Shown: positions 1-6,822 of the stretch, piece by piece
Layout of the letters: every line of letters starts with the position of its first letter
Numbering within the stretch: the stretch's first letter is position 1
From: Agarophyton chilense
Lineage: Eukaryota > Rhodophyta > Florideophyceae > Gracilariales > Gracilariaceae
Reading direction: 5' to 3'
Assembly (NCBI GenBank): GCA_030374765.1
Contig: JARGXX010000057.1
Coordinates: forward strand, 1 to 34,306
DNA length: 34,306 bases
Made by a program: the position numbers and the translations under genes
The notes under the pieces: generated by a model
Told to the model about the DNA's origin: nothing
The model's input: the letters and a program-made list of their open reading frames with translations, nothing else
Database searches by the model: none

Positions 1-1030
1 TTGTATATATCAACCCTACAATAGGTTCCAATCTTGTGGTTTACTGAGATCGATACGCCATCCGACGCACAGCTCATTTCTTTTGAAACTGGGTGGAACC
101 ACGCTTTCTAGTGGTAGAAGCGCATTTGGGTTGAGGTTGGCGGTTGCTAACACAACATGCTCCTGTGCAAGTCCTTTTCAGCTGAGATACGAACTCCCTA
201 TGCCCTTGCCGCTTCAGAGTCAAACTATGACAATGTTTCGAAGCGTGAAGTGGTACTAGCTCCCCAAACCTTTCAATAATTTTTATTGAGTTCCGAATAG
301 GAGTAATGGCATCTATAATAGCAACAGAAATCGATAACAAACATTTTTGGAAGTATTCGAGGATGTCCAAATTCAATACAACGACGCTTTTATTTTCTAC
401 ATGAGGAACTTTTGAAACACATGTCCTGACACCGTTCAAAGAGAAAACAAACTTCTCATAGAATAACTCTTGTATATCACCCCGCTTCTTGAGATACACT
501 CTAGCCTAGTTGCGTTCGTTGCAATATTCATATATGATCACGTAGAACAGATACAAGATCAACCACATATTGCAAAAGACGTTCACATAGTGTCATGAGA
601 ACCCATTGAACCTGAAATGTTCATCGGAAGGTGCAGAGTGCATGCGGCTTGTATTTCGTGAGAATAATCTTTCTCATATGGAATACAGTGATGGCTACTT
701 CGCGGCATTCGTGGAAAGTTGCATTTCTACAAGAGGTGTTTTGTTCACAAAAACTGGAAAGGGATGCAAACACAAGTAACGGGATGTGAAGAAATAAGGA
801 AAAGAAGAGTGAGTTGGAGGTATACAAGGGCGGATGACGAGGGGCGAGAGTAACGGACGGGGAAAGGGGGTAAACACGCAAACAGTTTTTTTTCTTTACG
901 TTTTGGTGATGGGAGATTGAAAAAGGAAGGCACTGGGGTAGTTGGGAAGAAGGTTAATGTACCCTTTTTGCAGACCCAAATAAAAGGAAGGTTGGAAAGG
1001 GAGAAAGGTAAGAAAGAGCGAGAAGCAAAA
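1..1030. other. Gene-poor left part of the unit (unit 1)
   Basis: I see no supported gene here. An open frame on the minus strand (74-499) contains no ATG. From about 740 to 1030 the plus strand is strongly purine-rich (GGAAAG, GAAGAG and GGGAGA runs), including a T8 run near 885; this is the pyrimidine-rich 3' flank of the minus-strand 5S gene. The equivalent segment in unit 2 (near 8519) is where the copia element inserted. Confidence 0.6.
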
Positions 1031-1148
1031 CATTCGGCACTGGGGATTCCAGACCGATCCCTCATGTCAGTACTAGCCCAGCTCGGAGTCACTTAGCTTC
1101 GCAGTTCGGGATGGGATGCGGCGCATGTCAACTCGATGTGGCCGAATG
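1031..1148 (-). rRNA. 5S ribosomal RNA, canonical copy (5S-A), unit 1
   Basis: Read on the minus strand, this 118-nt segment has the hallmarks of a eukaryotic 5S rRNA. Its 5' CATTCGGC pairs perfectly with its 3' GCCGAATG (helix I). It contains the conserved CATCCCATCCCGAACTG loop region, then GCGAAGCTAAG, GAGCTGGGCTAGTAC and GGGATCGGTCTGGAAT. A TTTT run follows at once (AAAA at 1027-1030 on the plus strand), as expected for a Pol III terminator. A perfect 17-bp palindrome lies 10-26 bp upstream (1158-1174). It is transcribed leftwards, away from the second 5S copy at 3465. The sequence is identical in all four units. Confidence 0.93.
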
Positions 1149-1157
1149 TGGCAATCA

Positions 1158-1174
1158 GTGCTACGCCGTAGCAC
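1158..1174. promoter_or_regulatory. 17-bp perfect palindrome just upstream of 5S-A
   Basis: GTGCTACG and CGTAGCAC flank a single central C. It lies 10-26 bp before the 5' end of the minus-strand 5S gene and is kept in every unit (14436-14452, 22495-22511, 30583-30599). The position suits an upstream promoter element or protein site; function is inference. Confidence 0.4.
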
Positions 1175-2895
1175 CTCATTCCACACGCAACAAAAACAGC
1201 GGCTCCCCCCTGCCGCCCACGCCTGAGCAAAATGATGCCTCAAACACCCCAAGTGCGCTCCCTGTCTCATCACCACATTTGTCGCCTCCATCTCGGCGCT
1301 AGTGCGTCGTCCTTTTTGGCAACTGCACATTGTCCCCAAACAAGCAGCTAATCCATCATCTTTCAGCGCAAGTACTGCAAAGAGGACAGTGCAGCACATC
1401 AATCCGTTGGGAATACTTGGATCTTCTCCCACAAGCTTCTCCTCTCCCATGTGTGCCTGGAAACATACTTGATCACTCTTGCATTCTTGCAGTGCAGAAA
1501 TGCCGAGTGCAGAAATGCCGAGTGCAGAAATGCCGAGTGCAGAAATGCCGACCAAAGCTTGAATTGAAGTACCATGGGGATGCCGCTCTCCCCGACGATG
1601 TGCGCGACACTTTTCGAGTGCTGCCCACTTCAGTGTCGAGTGCTCCCCACTTCGGTGGTGCGTCAGAAGCAAATCGTACCGTTGAGCCATGGTTCCATCT
1701 GAAATGTAGAAAACATGAACTGCGGGTGCTTCAAATTTGCTGCTTCAAACATCTCCGTCCTCCTGACACCTTCGTACCGCAGGCTCTACCCACGTCCTAC
1801 GACCCTTTCCGGGGGCTACGGTTGCCGCTGATGTTTTTGTTGGGTGCGCTGTCCACATTTCATTGGCTGGCTTACCTTCGTGCGTAAGCCCCGTTCTCCA
1901 CCAATCGCTGCAAACCAATTGCTTCTTGTCGTTGTTCCCCTCCTCTTTATCCAAGCTCTCGCATTCGGCAAGTCCTTCTACTTGTCTTCAAGCACGTTCA
2001 CATTCAACCCGCGCAGTAACATTGGAGCTTAACGCTGCGGGTGATGTGAATGACGCGATGCAGTCGGGCAGCCCAGGCTTAGATTTTGCAAACCCCTCTG
2101 AGCATCTGTCACGGCTGCTGGCGTGCTGATTTGCAGAGCGCCGAAATCGCTTACGAGGCCAAGCAAACACGCCTCGGGTGAGACTCTCCGGATTTGTCTA
2201 CGCCTTTCGCTTGGCGAAGCGATCAATTGTTGACGCACTGACTCTCGAAGACGTCGCCCAAACGCTACATGTCGCGGAGTGCGAACCCCAACCCCATTGG
2301 AACTCAATCGGCGCGATTGGCGGCGTCTGACAATGTGAGGAAGGACGGAAGGATTTGTCATACCAGCCGGTCTACGGATGCTTTTGTCCGAAGTAGGCAA
2401 GTTTCGACGTGATCGGACATTTCTGCGTCTGTTTCTCTGTGTGGGTTGGGTTTCAGCCCTCTCGGGCACCTCTGGCCTGTAAAAGCCAAACACATCGTGG
2501 GACGCCAGAAACATCTTTCAAGTGCAGAACAGATCGGGGGGCTGGAAAAGAAAGCGCACCAGTCGAACACAACCACTGTAGGGCAGGCGGTAGTCGGGTG
2601 GTGCAGCCAATCAAGTACACACAATTTGGAATCTGGTAGCGTGAAAATAACCGAAAGCACAACTGCAAACGCAAAGCAGCAAAGAAAAGCAGCAGCCGGG
2701 ACAACCCAAAAAGCAATGAACAGAACAGCGACACCGCAAACACGATACACAAAAGCGGTCACGCGCAGCGTAACGAAGGCGGAGGGATGTTGAATACGAG
2801 CGAGGCAAATTGGAGAAGCTGAGAGAGAAGGAGGAGAGGAGAGAGCGGATGGGGTGAGATGGGGGAGACAACGGAGGAAAGCGCTCTGTGCGCAG
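1175..2895. other. Spacer between 5S-A and the TATA box (unit 1)
   Basis: No gene can be supported. Long open frames exist on both strands but lack suitable ATGs or are carried by the 15-bp repeat. This spacer holds the largest divergence block of the array: about 20 differences between unit 1 and units 2-4 lie within about 1977-2596, several of them small indels. Just before the TATA box (about 2817-2880) there is a GA-rich polypurine tract. Confidence 0.6.
1491..1550. repeat. 15-bp minisatellite, 4 copies (unit 1)
   Basis: AGTGCAGAAATGCCG is repeated four times without a mismatch. Because 15 is divisible by three, the repeat keeps frames open on both strands. Copy number varies between units as 4-2-4-2. 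Confidence 0.95.
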
Positions 2896-2903
2896 TATAA
2901 ATA
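2896..2903 (+). promoter_or_regulatory. TATA box upstream of small ORF (unit 1)
   Basis: TATAAATA follows a GA-rich tract. It is the same octamer as in front of the pseudokinase. The first ATG after a plausible start site 25-35 bp downstream is at 3003. Present in all units (16144-16151, 24233-24240, 32292-32299). Confidence 0.5.
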
Positions 2904-3002
2904 GGTGACGAAACGTTGGGTTGGGGGAGACGTGGGCCGCAGAGAGCGGCGAGGAGCGTATTACGTGTCGCAAGTGCTCCGTGGTGTGCGAGGACGACGA
3001 GT

Positions 3003-3185
3003 ATGGAGAGTGAAGTGTCAGGATGTGCGTCATTTAAGTGTTCATTACACACCTCCCCGATGTGTAAAAAGCGCTGCAAATTGTCGTGGCTAATCGTTGC
3101 GAAAGTTGGCTATGGATGTTCGGAGATCGCAAAGCAAGAGAGGGCTTCGAGAACGAGTGATTTCAAATCGAGTTTCTTTCTATAG
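3003..3185 (+). CDS. Possible small Cys-rich protein, 60 aa (unit 1)
   Basis: Not recognised. The ORF begins at the first ATG downstream of the TATA box at 2896, with A at -3 and G at +4. It encodes 60 residues with cysteines at 8, 13, 21, 25 and 39, a basic CKKRCK patch at 21-26 and a short hydrophobic stretch (LSWLIVA, 28-34). No signal peptide or known domain is apparent. The stop codon abuts a perfect 8-bp-stem hairpin (3185-3206). The ORF is identical in all four units, but so is the surrounding non-coding sequence, so identity is not evidence of selection. It could equally be part of a non-coding transcript. The case rests on promoter, first ATG and hairpin geometry only. Confidence 0.33.
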   Translation: MESEVSGCASFKCSLHTSPMCKKRCKLSWLIVAKVGYGCSEIAKQERASRTSDFKSSFFL

Positions 3186-3206
3186 TGAACCGGGGCATCG
3201 GTTCAC
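3185..3206 (+). other. Perfect hairpin after the small ORF (unit 1)
   Basis: GTGAACCG and CGGTTCAC enclose a 6-nt loop (GGGCAT). It begins at the last base of the small ORF's stop codon. It recurs at 16433-16454, 24522-24543 and 32581-32602. It could be an mRNA 3'-end structure or a DNA-level site. Confidence 0.5.
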
Positions 3207-3420
3207 AACAGTTTCACAAGCACTTGCTTCAAGCATGATCACACAGCATAATGCGACATGTTACGCGCTCCGATCGGCTTCAATACAAGATTGCATCTGC
3301 ACATGATGAGACTGTCTGTTGGGAGGATGTTTCTGCTTTCCCGTGGGTGCCGATGGCAGGCACGAAGTCGGACAGTATTACGCTGTTGATATTGGCTGGC
3401 GCACGGGTGCTCTGCCATCA

Positions 3421-3438
3421 TTTGCCACAGTGGTCAAA
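3421..3438. promoter_or_regulatory. Imperfect palindrome upstream of 5S-B
   Basis: CCAC-A-GTGG is flanked by TTTG and CAAA with one bulged T, 27-44 bp before the 5S-B 5' end. It may be a promoter element; not demonstrated. Confidence 0.25.
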
Positions 3439-3464
3439 TCGTTGTATCACACACGCCGCCCTCA

Positions 3465-3582
3465 CACTCGGCCACATCGAGCTGACATGTGCCGCATCCC
3501 ATCCCGAACTGCGAAGCTAAATCTCTCTGAGCTGGGCTAGTACATACATGAGGGATCCGTCTGGAACACCTAGTGCTGAGTG
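3465..3582 (+). rRNA. 5S rRNA-like gene, divergent copy (5S-B), unit 1
   Basis: Same length (118 nt) and overall sequence as 5S-A but on the opposite strand, with scattered substitutions. Helix I is kept: CACTCGGC pairs with GCTGAGTG. One base pair has changed as T-A to C-G on both sides and one pair is now a G-U wobble. The CATCCCATCCCGAACTG region is intact. The helix II 3' strand is altered (AATCTCTCT in place of AGTGACTCC) and pairs less well. A T6 run follows at 3584-3589. In unit 1 two sites differ from the other units (near 3567 and just past the 3' end). Either a variant 5S gene or a decaying copy that can still be transcribed. Confidence 0.75.
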
Positions 3583-3685
3583 GTTTTTTGTTTCTTGCTC
3601 CCTCCAACTATGTTGCTCCTGCGACGTAGCCACGCTGTGTGTCAATGACACGCTCTATGCGCTGTTGCGTTATATCTTTTTCATC

Positions 3686-4066
3686 ATGTCGCTCACTGCG
3701 CGTTATGCGCATACTACACCTTCGTGGGCAAACAACAGGTACACTACAAGGAACTTGAGCGTCTTGAATAGGGTGGCGCGCCCTGCGATGGATGTCAGCA
3801 ACCGAAACGGTACGCTTTGGCCCATAGCTTCTGGGGCGCACACGTCGTGCGTGGAAGCAATTACGGCCGCGTTCGGCTGTTCGAATCGCTTTGCTTTGCA
3901 GATCCCACAAAGAAAGAGGTGGACCGAACAATGTCTTGTTTTTGGTGAGCGCTTGAGCAATTATCTGTTGGTTGGTGCGTTCCAGTTGTACATGCCAAGG
4001 TACGACACCAACCAGGGCGAGAACGAAGGTCTGCCTATGGAGGCGCTGGCGGGAACACTGTGGTAG
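3686..4066 (+). CDS. Unidentified ORF, 126 aa (unit 1)
   Basis: Not recognised. The frame opens at 3548 inside 5S-B, so the ATG at 3686 (ATCATGT) is a more sensible start. It gives 126 residues with an aromatic, hydrophobic C-terminal half (NYLLVGAFQLYMPRYD). There is no clear domain and no good TATA box. Six of the differences between this copy and units 2-4 fall inside it: three are silent, three change residues (Tyr to Cys, Ala to Val, Glu to Asp), and none breaks the frame. That is weakly in favour of coding or of a decayed exon. It could be a random open frame in GC-balanced DNA. Confidence 0.25.
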   Translation: MSLTARYAHTTPSWANNRYTTRNLSVLNRVARPAMDVSNRNGTLWPIASGAHTSCVEAITAAFGCSNRFALQIPQRKRWTEQCLVFGERLSNYLLVGAFQLYMPRYDTNQGENEGLPMEALAGTLW

Positions 4067-5083
4067 GGCTGGCTTCCCCTAACATGAACTAGGCACCGTA
4101 GTTGGCGCGACGGCAAACATCTGACCCAGCCTGAAAAACTCGACCATGAGCAAACCTAAACACTAAATTCGAAACCAAAGAGATCACAAGCCTGACGGCG
4201 CTGGCTGAGTGTCTGACCTCTTCCGCTTGCGCTGCGAAGGTGCGAAGGTGCGAAGGGCAAGGCCTAACCCTCCTTTGCAGTTGTGCAAAAAATCACACGC
4301 AGTCTTACACAATGAGCTCGCCCAGCGCGAGCTCGCAGAACGCAGCGTGTCTCTCACGTTGCATCTCACGTCGCATCTCACGTCGCATCTCACGCCGCAT
4401 CTCACGCCGCATCTCACGCCGCATCTCACGCCGCATCTCACGTCGCATCTCACGTGTGTCTCTTGCGTGTTTGCAGCTCGCGACACCTGCTTGTTTCTGG
4501 AAAATGAAGGTGACGTTTGACTCCCTGGAGCCCCAAACATGGGAGTAAGGGTTGCACAGAGGCGTTCGATTCCGGTGGAGGAAGCTGTCCATTGATTGGC
4601 AGCGACAGCATTCATGCTCCGGGAGGCGATGGACAGCCCCCAACAGCTCGCGATTCCTGTTTCCGAAACAAGAGTGCGACAGTACGCAACCACTCGGCGG
4701 ATGCAGCCGACTCAGCAGCGTTGCTGCTGAAAGAGCACTTTTCTCTGCTTTTGAAGCACTGAAGCTCGTCAGACCTGACAGCTCATGGTGGAGGGCGGGC
4801 CCGTCTGGAGCATGACTCTCGCTCATGTGAATTGCGTGTATGCGGGGTGCGCAACAGTTTTCTTGCAGCTGGAGAAAGCCGACAGCCTATTCTCACGCGT
4901 GGATCAACATCAAGCTAGAGTTTCCGAAAAGAGCACCAACCATTTTCTTGCAGGTCGTGAGAATGACAGATCGGCATGCATCACGGAGAGCAGTATACGG
5001 GAGAGTGCGCCTGACACTCGAATTCGACACGCACCAACGAGCATCTGCAGCTCGGCATTATCCAAACGGCGCCCGTGCTCTGG
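4067..5083. other. Upstream region of the pseudokinase, with 12-bp minisatellite (unit 1)
   Basis: No gene supported. It contains the GAGCTCGC/GCGAGCTC inverted repeat (4315-4335, 5-nt loop) followed by the 12-bp minisatellite at 4361-4456. Two polypyrimidine-AG motifs (TTTTCTTGCAG, near 4858 and 4942) look like 3' splice sites, but I could not attach them to an exon. Open frames here are short or repeat-driven. Confidence 0.5.
4361..4456. repeat. 12-bp minisatellite, 8 copies (unit 1)
   Basis: GCATCTCACGYC repeated eight times with a partial copy to the left. The Y position reads T,T,C,C,C,C,T and the last copy ends in TG. As with the 15-bp repeat, the period is a multiple of three and all frames stay open through it, creating spurious ORFs. 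Confidence 0.95.
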
Positions 5084-5091
5084 TATAAATA
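5084..5091 (+). promoter_or_regulatory. TATA box of the pseudokinase gene (unit 1)
   Basis: TATAAATA lies 226 bp before the first downstream ATG that follows a plausible start site. The interval between is pyrimidine-rich and free of ATGs, consistent with a 5' leader. Confidence 0.6.
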
Positions 5092-5316
5092 TGCTGCTCA
5101 GACGTACAAGATCGCTGCTCACATCTTCTGGTCGCCCTTTCGGTTTGCACCCTCTCCATCACTGTTTACTACTTATCCACGTACTTGCTGCAACCATTGT
5201 GTCCTCCCTGTGCGAAACAAACTTATTTGTGCTTCCTTCGCATCTCTCCCGGCTTCTGTTGTACTGGTCTTGTCCATTCTCACGGTAACCACAGCAACAC
5301 ATCAAGCTCGATCAAT

Positions 5317-6750
5317 ATGGTTGTTCCAGTGTTCGTCAAAAACCACAAAATTTACGACTGCCATGGATGGATTCGAGTCCGCCATGCATTGTTATCGCAT
5401 CGGAAATCGTGGTACATGAAACTGTTGGGCTCTACGCTCACTCTGCATGACTGCATAGACAAGTCTGTGGAGCTGGAGTACTCGGTGACCTCTTGCAAGA
5501 TCATGGGTCATCTTGGGGGCAAGTCGTTTACCGTCAAGTTTTCGAGTGGCGCTGCACTTCGTATTTACTGCGACTCAAAACCAAAGGCTGGTAGATGGAA
5601 GAGAGCCCTGCGGCGAGCTTCAGCGCTTGAATTCGAATACGAGTTTGTGTTGGGGAACGAAATCGAGCAAGACGGCAAAAGCTCGGTTTTCAACGCCGTT
5701 CACCGGGACAACAAAACCAAACACGCGGTGCAACGGATCTCCAAGGACCCTCTCCTCCGGAACTACGCGGAACAAAACCGCTTCCTGGGCCGACAAATCT
5801 ACGCCCTGCGAACACTGCGCCACCCCAATATTCTGTCGGCGTCTCACATCTTCAACGAAGACGAACACGCCTACCTGGTTACCGCGCCGGTGAACGGAGA
5901 CAGGCTTCGGGACGTGATCGCGCAAAATGGTGGGAACCTTCCTGAGGCAGCCGTTCGGCACGTTGCCAAGCAGCTTATTCCGGCTGTTGAGTATCTTCAC
6001 CAGCGCGGTTTCGTTCATCGAAACATTACGACGGACACAATCTGGTGCGACCACTCTGATCAAATGAAGCCCAAAGTAGTGTTATCCAACTTTGATTTGG
6101 TGCATTTCGTGGACGACGAGGAGGATCAGCGAATGCGCGACAGCGCGGGTGATGCTCGTTATCACGCGCCAGAGATTGTGCAAGGGCAGGCATGTAACGC
6201 CGCAGTGGACATGTTCTCGGTGGGTGTCTGTTTGTACCGCATGCTCAGCGGATCGTTTCCGTTTGCAATCGACCCGCATCGAAGGCACATAACCGTGGAG
6301 AACAGAAGGAACGGGCCTGCTTTCAGAGAAGAGTGCTGGAAGGACATCTCAACGGAAGCCAGGTCTTTCTTGAGTTCGCTTTTGGAGCGCTCTTGGGTGA
6401 ATCGTGTGTCAGCAAGCGATGCAATCTACCACGACTGGTTTTCAGTTGAGCTACCAAATGATGTGCCGCCCGCTACAGCTTTCTCAAGCGATGGCGCCAA
6501 GGAAGCAGACACCCAGCGTACGGCTGTTTCTTCATTGTGCGGCGACAAGGTGCAGAAGATTGCGAGTATCGAAAAGCTCGCTGAAGAGAATGGTGTAACG
6601 CTCTCTCCATTTCTGCTGCGGTTCTTAAGCCCGATCTCGAGCGAGGTACCAATAAGTGAGAGGTCCCCTGTGGATGTGTTTGCGAGCAGTTTGAGGCAAT
6701 ACATGGGCAGCGCTAGCTTGTCTAGTAAATGCCGTCAGATAGAGAAATAG
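5317..6750 (+). CDS. PH-domain pseudokinase, 477 aa (unit 1)
   Basis: The start at 5317 is the first ATG after the TATA box and has a strong context (ATCAATATGG). The open frame extends 44 codons further upstream but without an ATG. Residues ~8-102 look like a pleckstrin homology fold (GWIRVRHALLSHRKSWYMKL, ending in WKRALRRA), which in this family binds phosphoinositides or proteins at membranes. Residues ~110-375 are a Ser/Thr kinase fold most like CAMK/AGC kinases: RHPNIL, YLHQRGFVHR, YHAPEIVQG, DMFSVGVCLYRMLSGSFPF and a final HDWF are kept. The catalytic residues are not: AVQR replaces the lysine (Q139), Q160 stands for the alpha-C Glu, HRN replaces HRD (N236), T241 replaces the catalytic-loop Asn, and NFD replaces DFG (N258, D260). 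The Gly-loop is degenerate. It is therefore expected to be a scaffold or allosteric pseudokinase. The ~100-residue tail has no recognised domain. Confidence 0.85.
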   Translation: MVVPVFVKNHKIYDCHGWIRVRHALLSHRKSWYMKLLGSTLTLHDCIDKSVELEYSVTSCKIMGHLGGKSFTVKFSSGAALRIYCDSKPKAGRWKRALRRASALEFEYEFVLGNEIEQDGKSSVFNAVHRDNKTKHAVQRISKDPLLRNYAEQNRFLGRQIYALRTLRHPNILSASHIFNEDEHAYLVTAPVNGDRLRDVIAQNGGNLPEAAVRHVAKQLIPAVEYLHQRGFVHRNITTDTIWCDHSDQMKPKVVLSNFDLVHFVDDEEDQRMRDSAGDARYHAPEIVQGQACNAAVDMFSVGVCLYRMLSGSFPFAIDPHRRHITVENRRNGPAFREECWKDISTEARSFLSSLLERSWVNRVSASDAIYHDWFSVELPNDVPPATAFSSDGAKEADTQRTAVSSLCGDKVQKIASIEKLAEENGVTLSPFLLRFLSPISSEVPISERSPVDVFASSLRQYMGSASLSSKCRQIEK

Positions 6751-6780
6751 ATCACGTACACTCCACTCCGTAAGTAGATT

Positions 6781-6822
6781 AGATACAAAAAAGATCCCAT
6801 TCAACTGGGAAAAAAAGTATCT
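6781..6822 (+). other. Nested inverted repeat in the kinase 3' flank (unit 1)
   Basis: An outer arm pair AGATAC/GTATCT and an inner pair TCCCA/TGGGA are separated by A-rich strands, about 30 bp past the stop. The other copies are at 20024-20065 and 28113-28154. It could be a 3'-UTR stem-loop or a 3'-end signal; no nearby AATAAA. Confidence 0.4.

Noticed and set aside
74..499. 141-codon open frame on the minus strand, repeated in units 3 and 4
   Set aside because: It contains no ATG (the frame opens at GTG), has no recognisable domain, and the unit 2 copy is frameshifted and split by the copia element.
1491..1550. CRISPR-like array
   Set aside because: Direct 15-bp tandem copies with no spacers in a eukaryotic context; a minisatellite.
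1073..1690. Long minus-strand open frame with repeated GISAL
   Set aside because: It runs through the 5S-A gene and the 15-bp minisatellite, which keeps frames open by its period.
1330..1887. 185-codon plus-strand open frame with repeated VQKCR
   Set aside because: It opens at TTG; the only in-frame ATG is near the end; length is driven by the minisatellite.
4563..4575. GTTCGATTCC resembling a tRNA T-loop (box B)
   Set aside because: The flanking bases do not form a T-stem and no acceptor or anticodon arm is visible.
4305..4826. Repeat-rich ORFs over the 12-bp minisatellite on both strands
   Set aside because: Low-complexity translation in several frames at once; no domain, no promoter.
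4853..4953. Two TTTTCTTGCAG motifs as 3' splice sites of a spliced gene
   Set aside because: I could not find matching 5' splice sites and exons with a continuing frame.
4785..5288. 167-codon ORF ending inside the kinase leader
   Set aside because: Overlaps the TATA box and leader of the kinase and shows no domain.
5185..5316. 44-codon N-terminal extension of the kinase frame
   Set aside because: It has no ATG; 5317 is the first ATG downstream of the TATA box and has a strong context.
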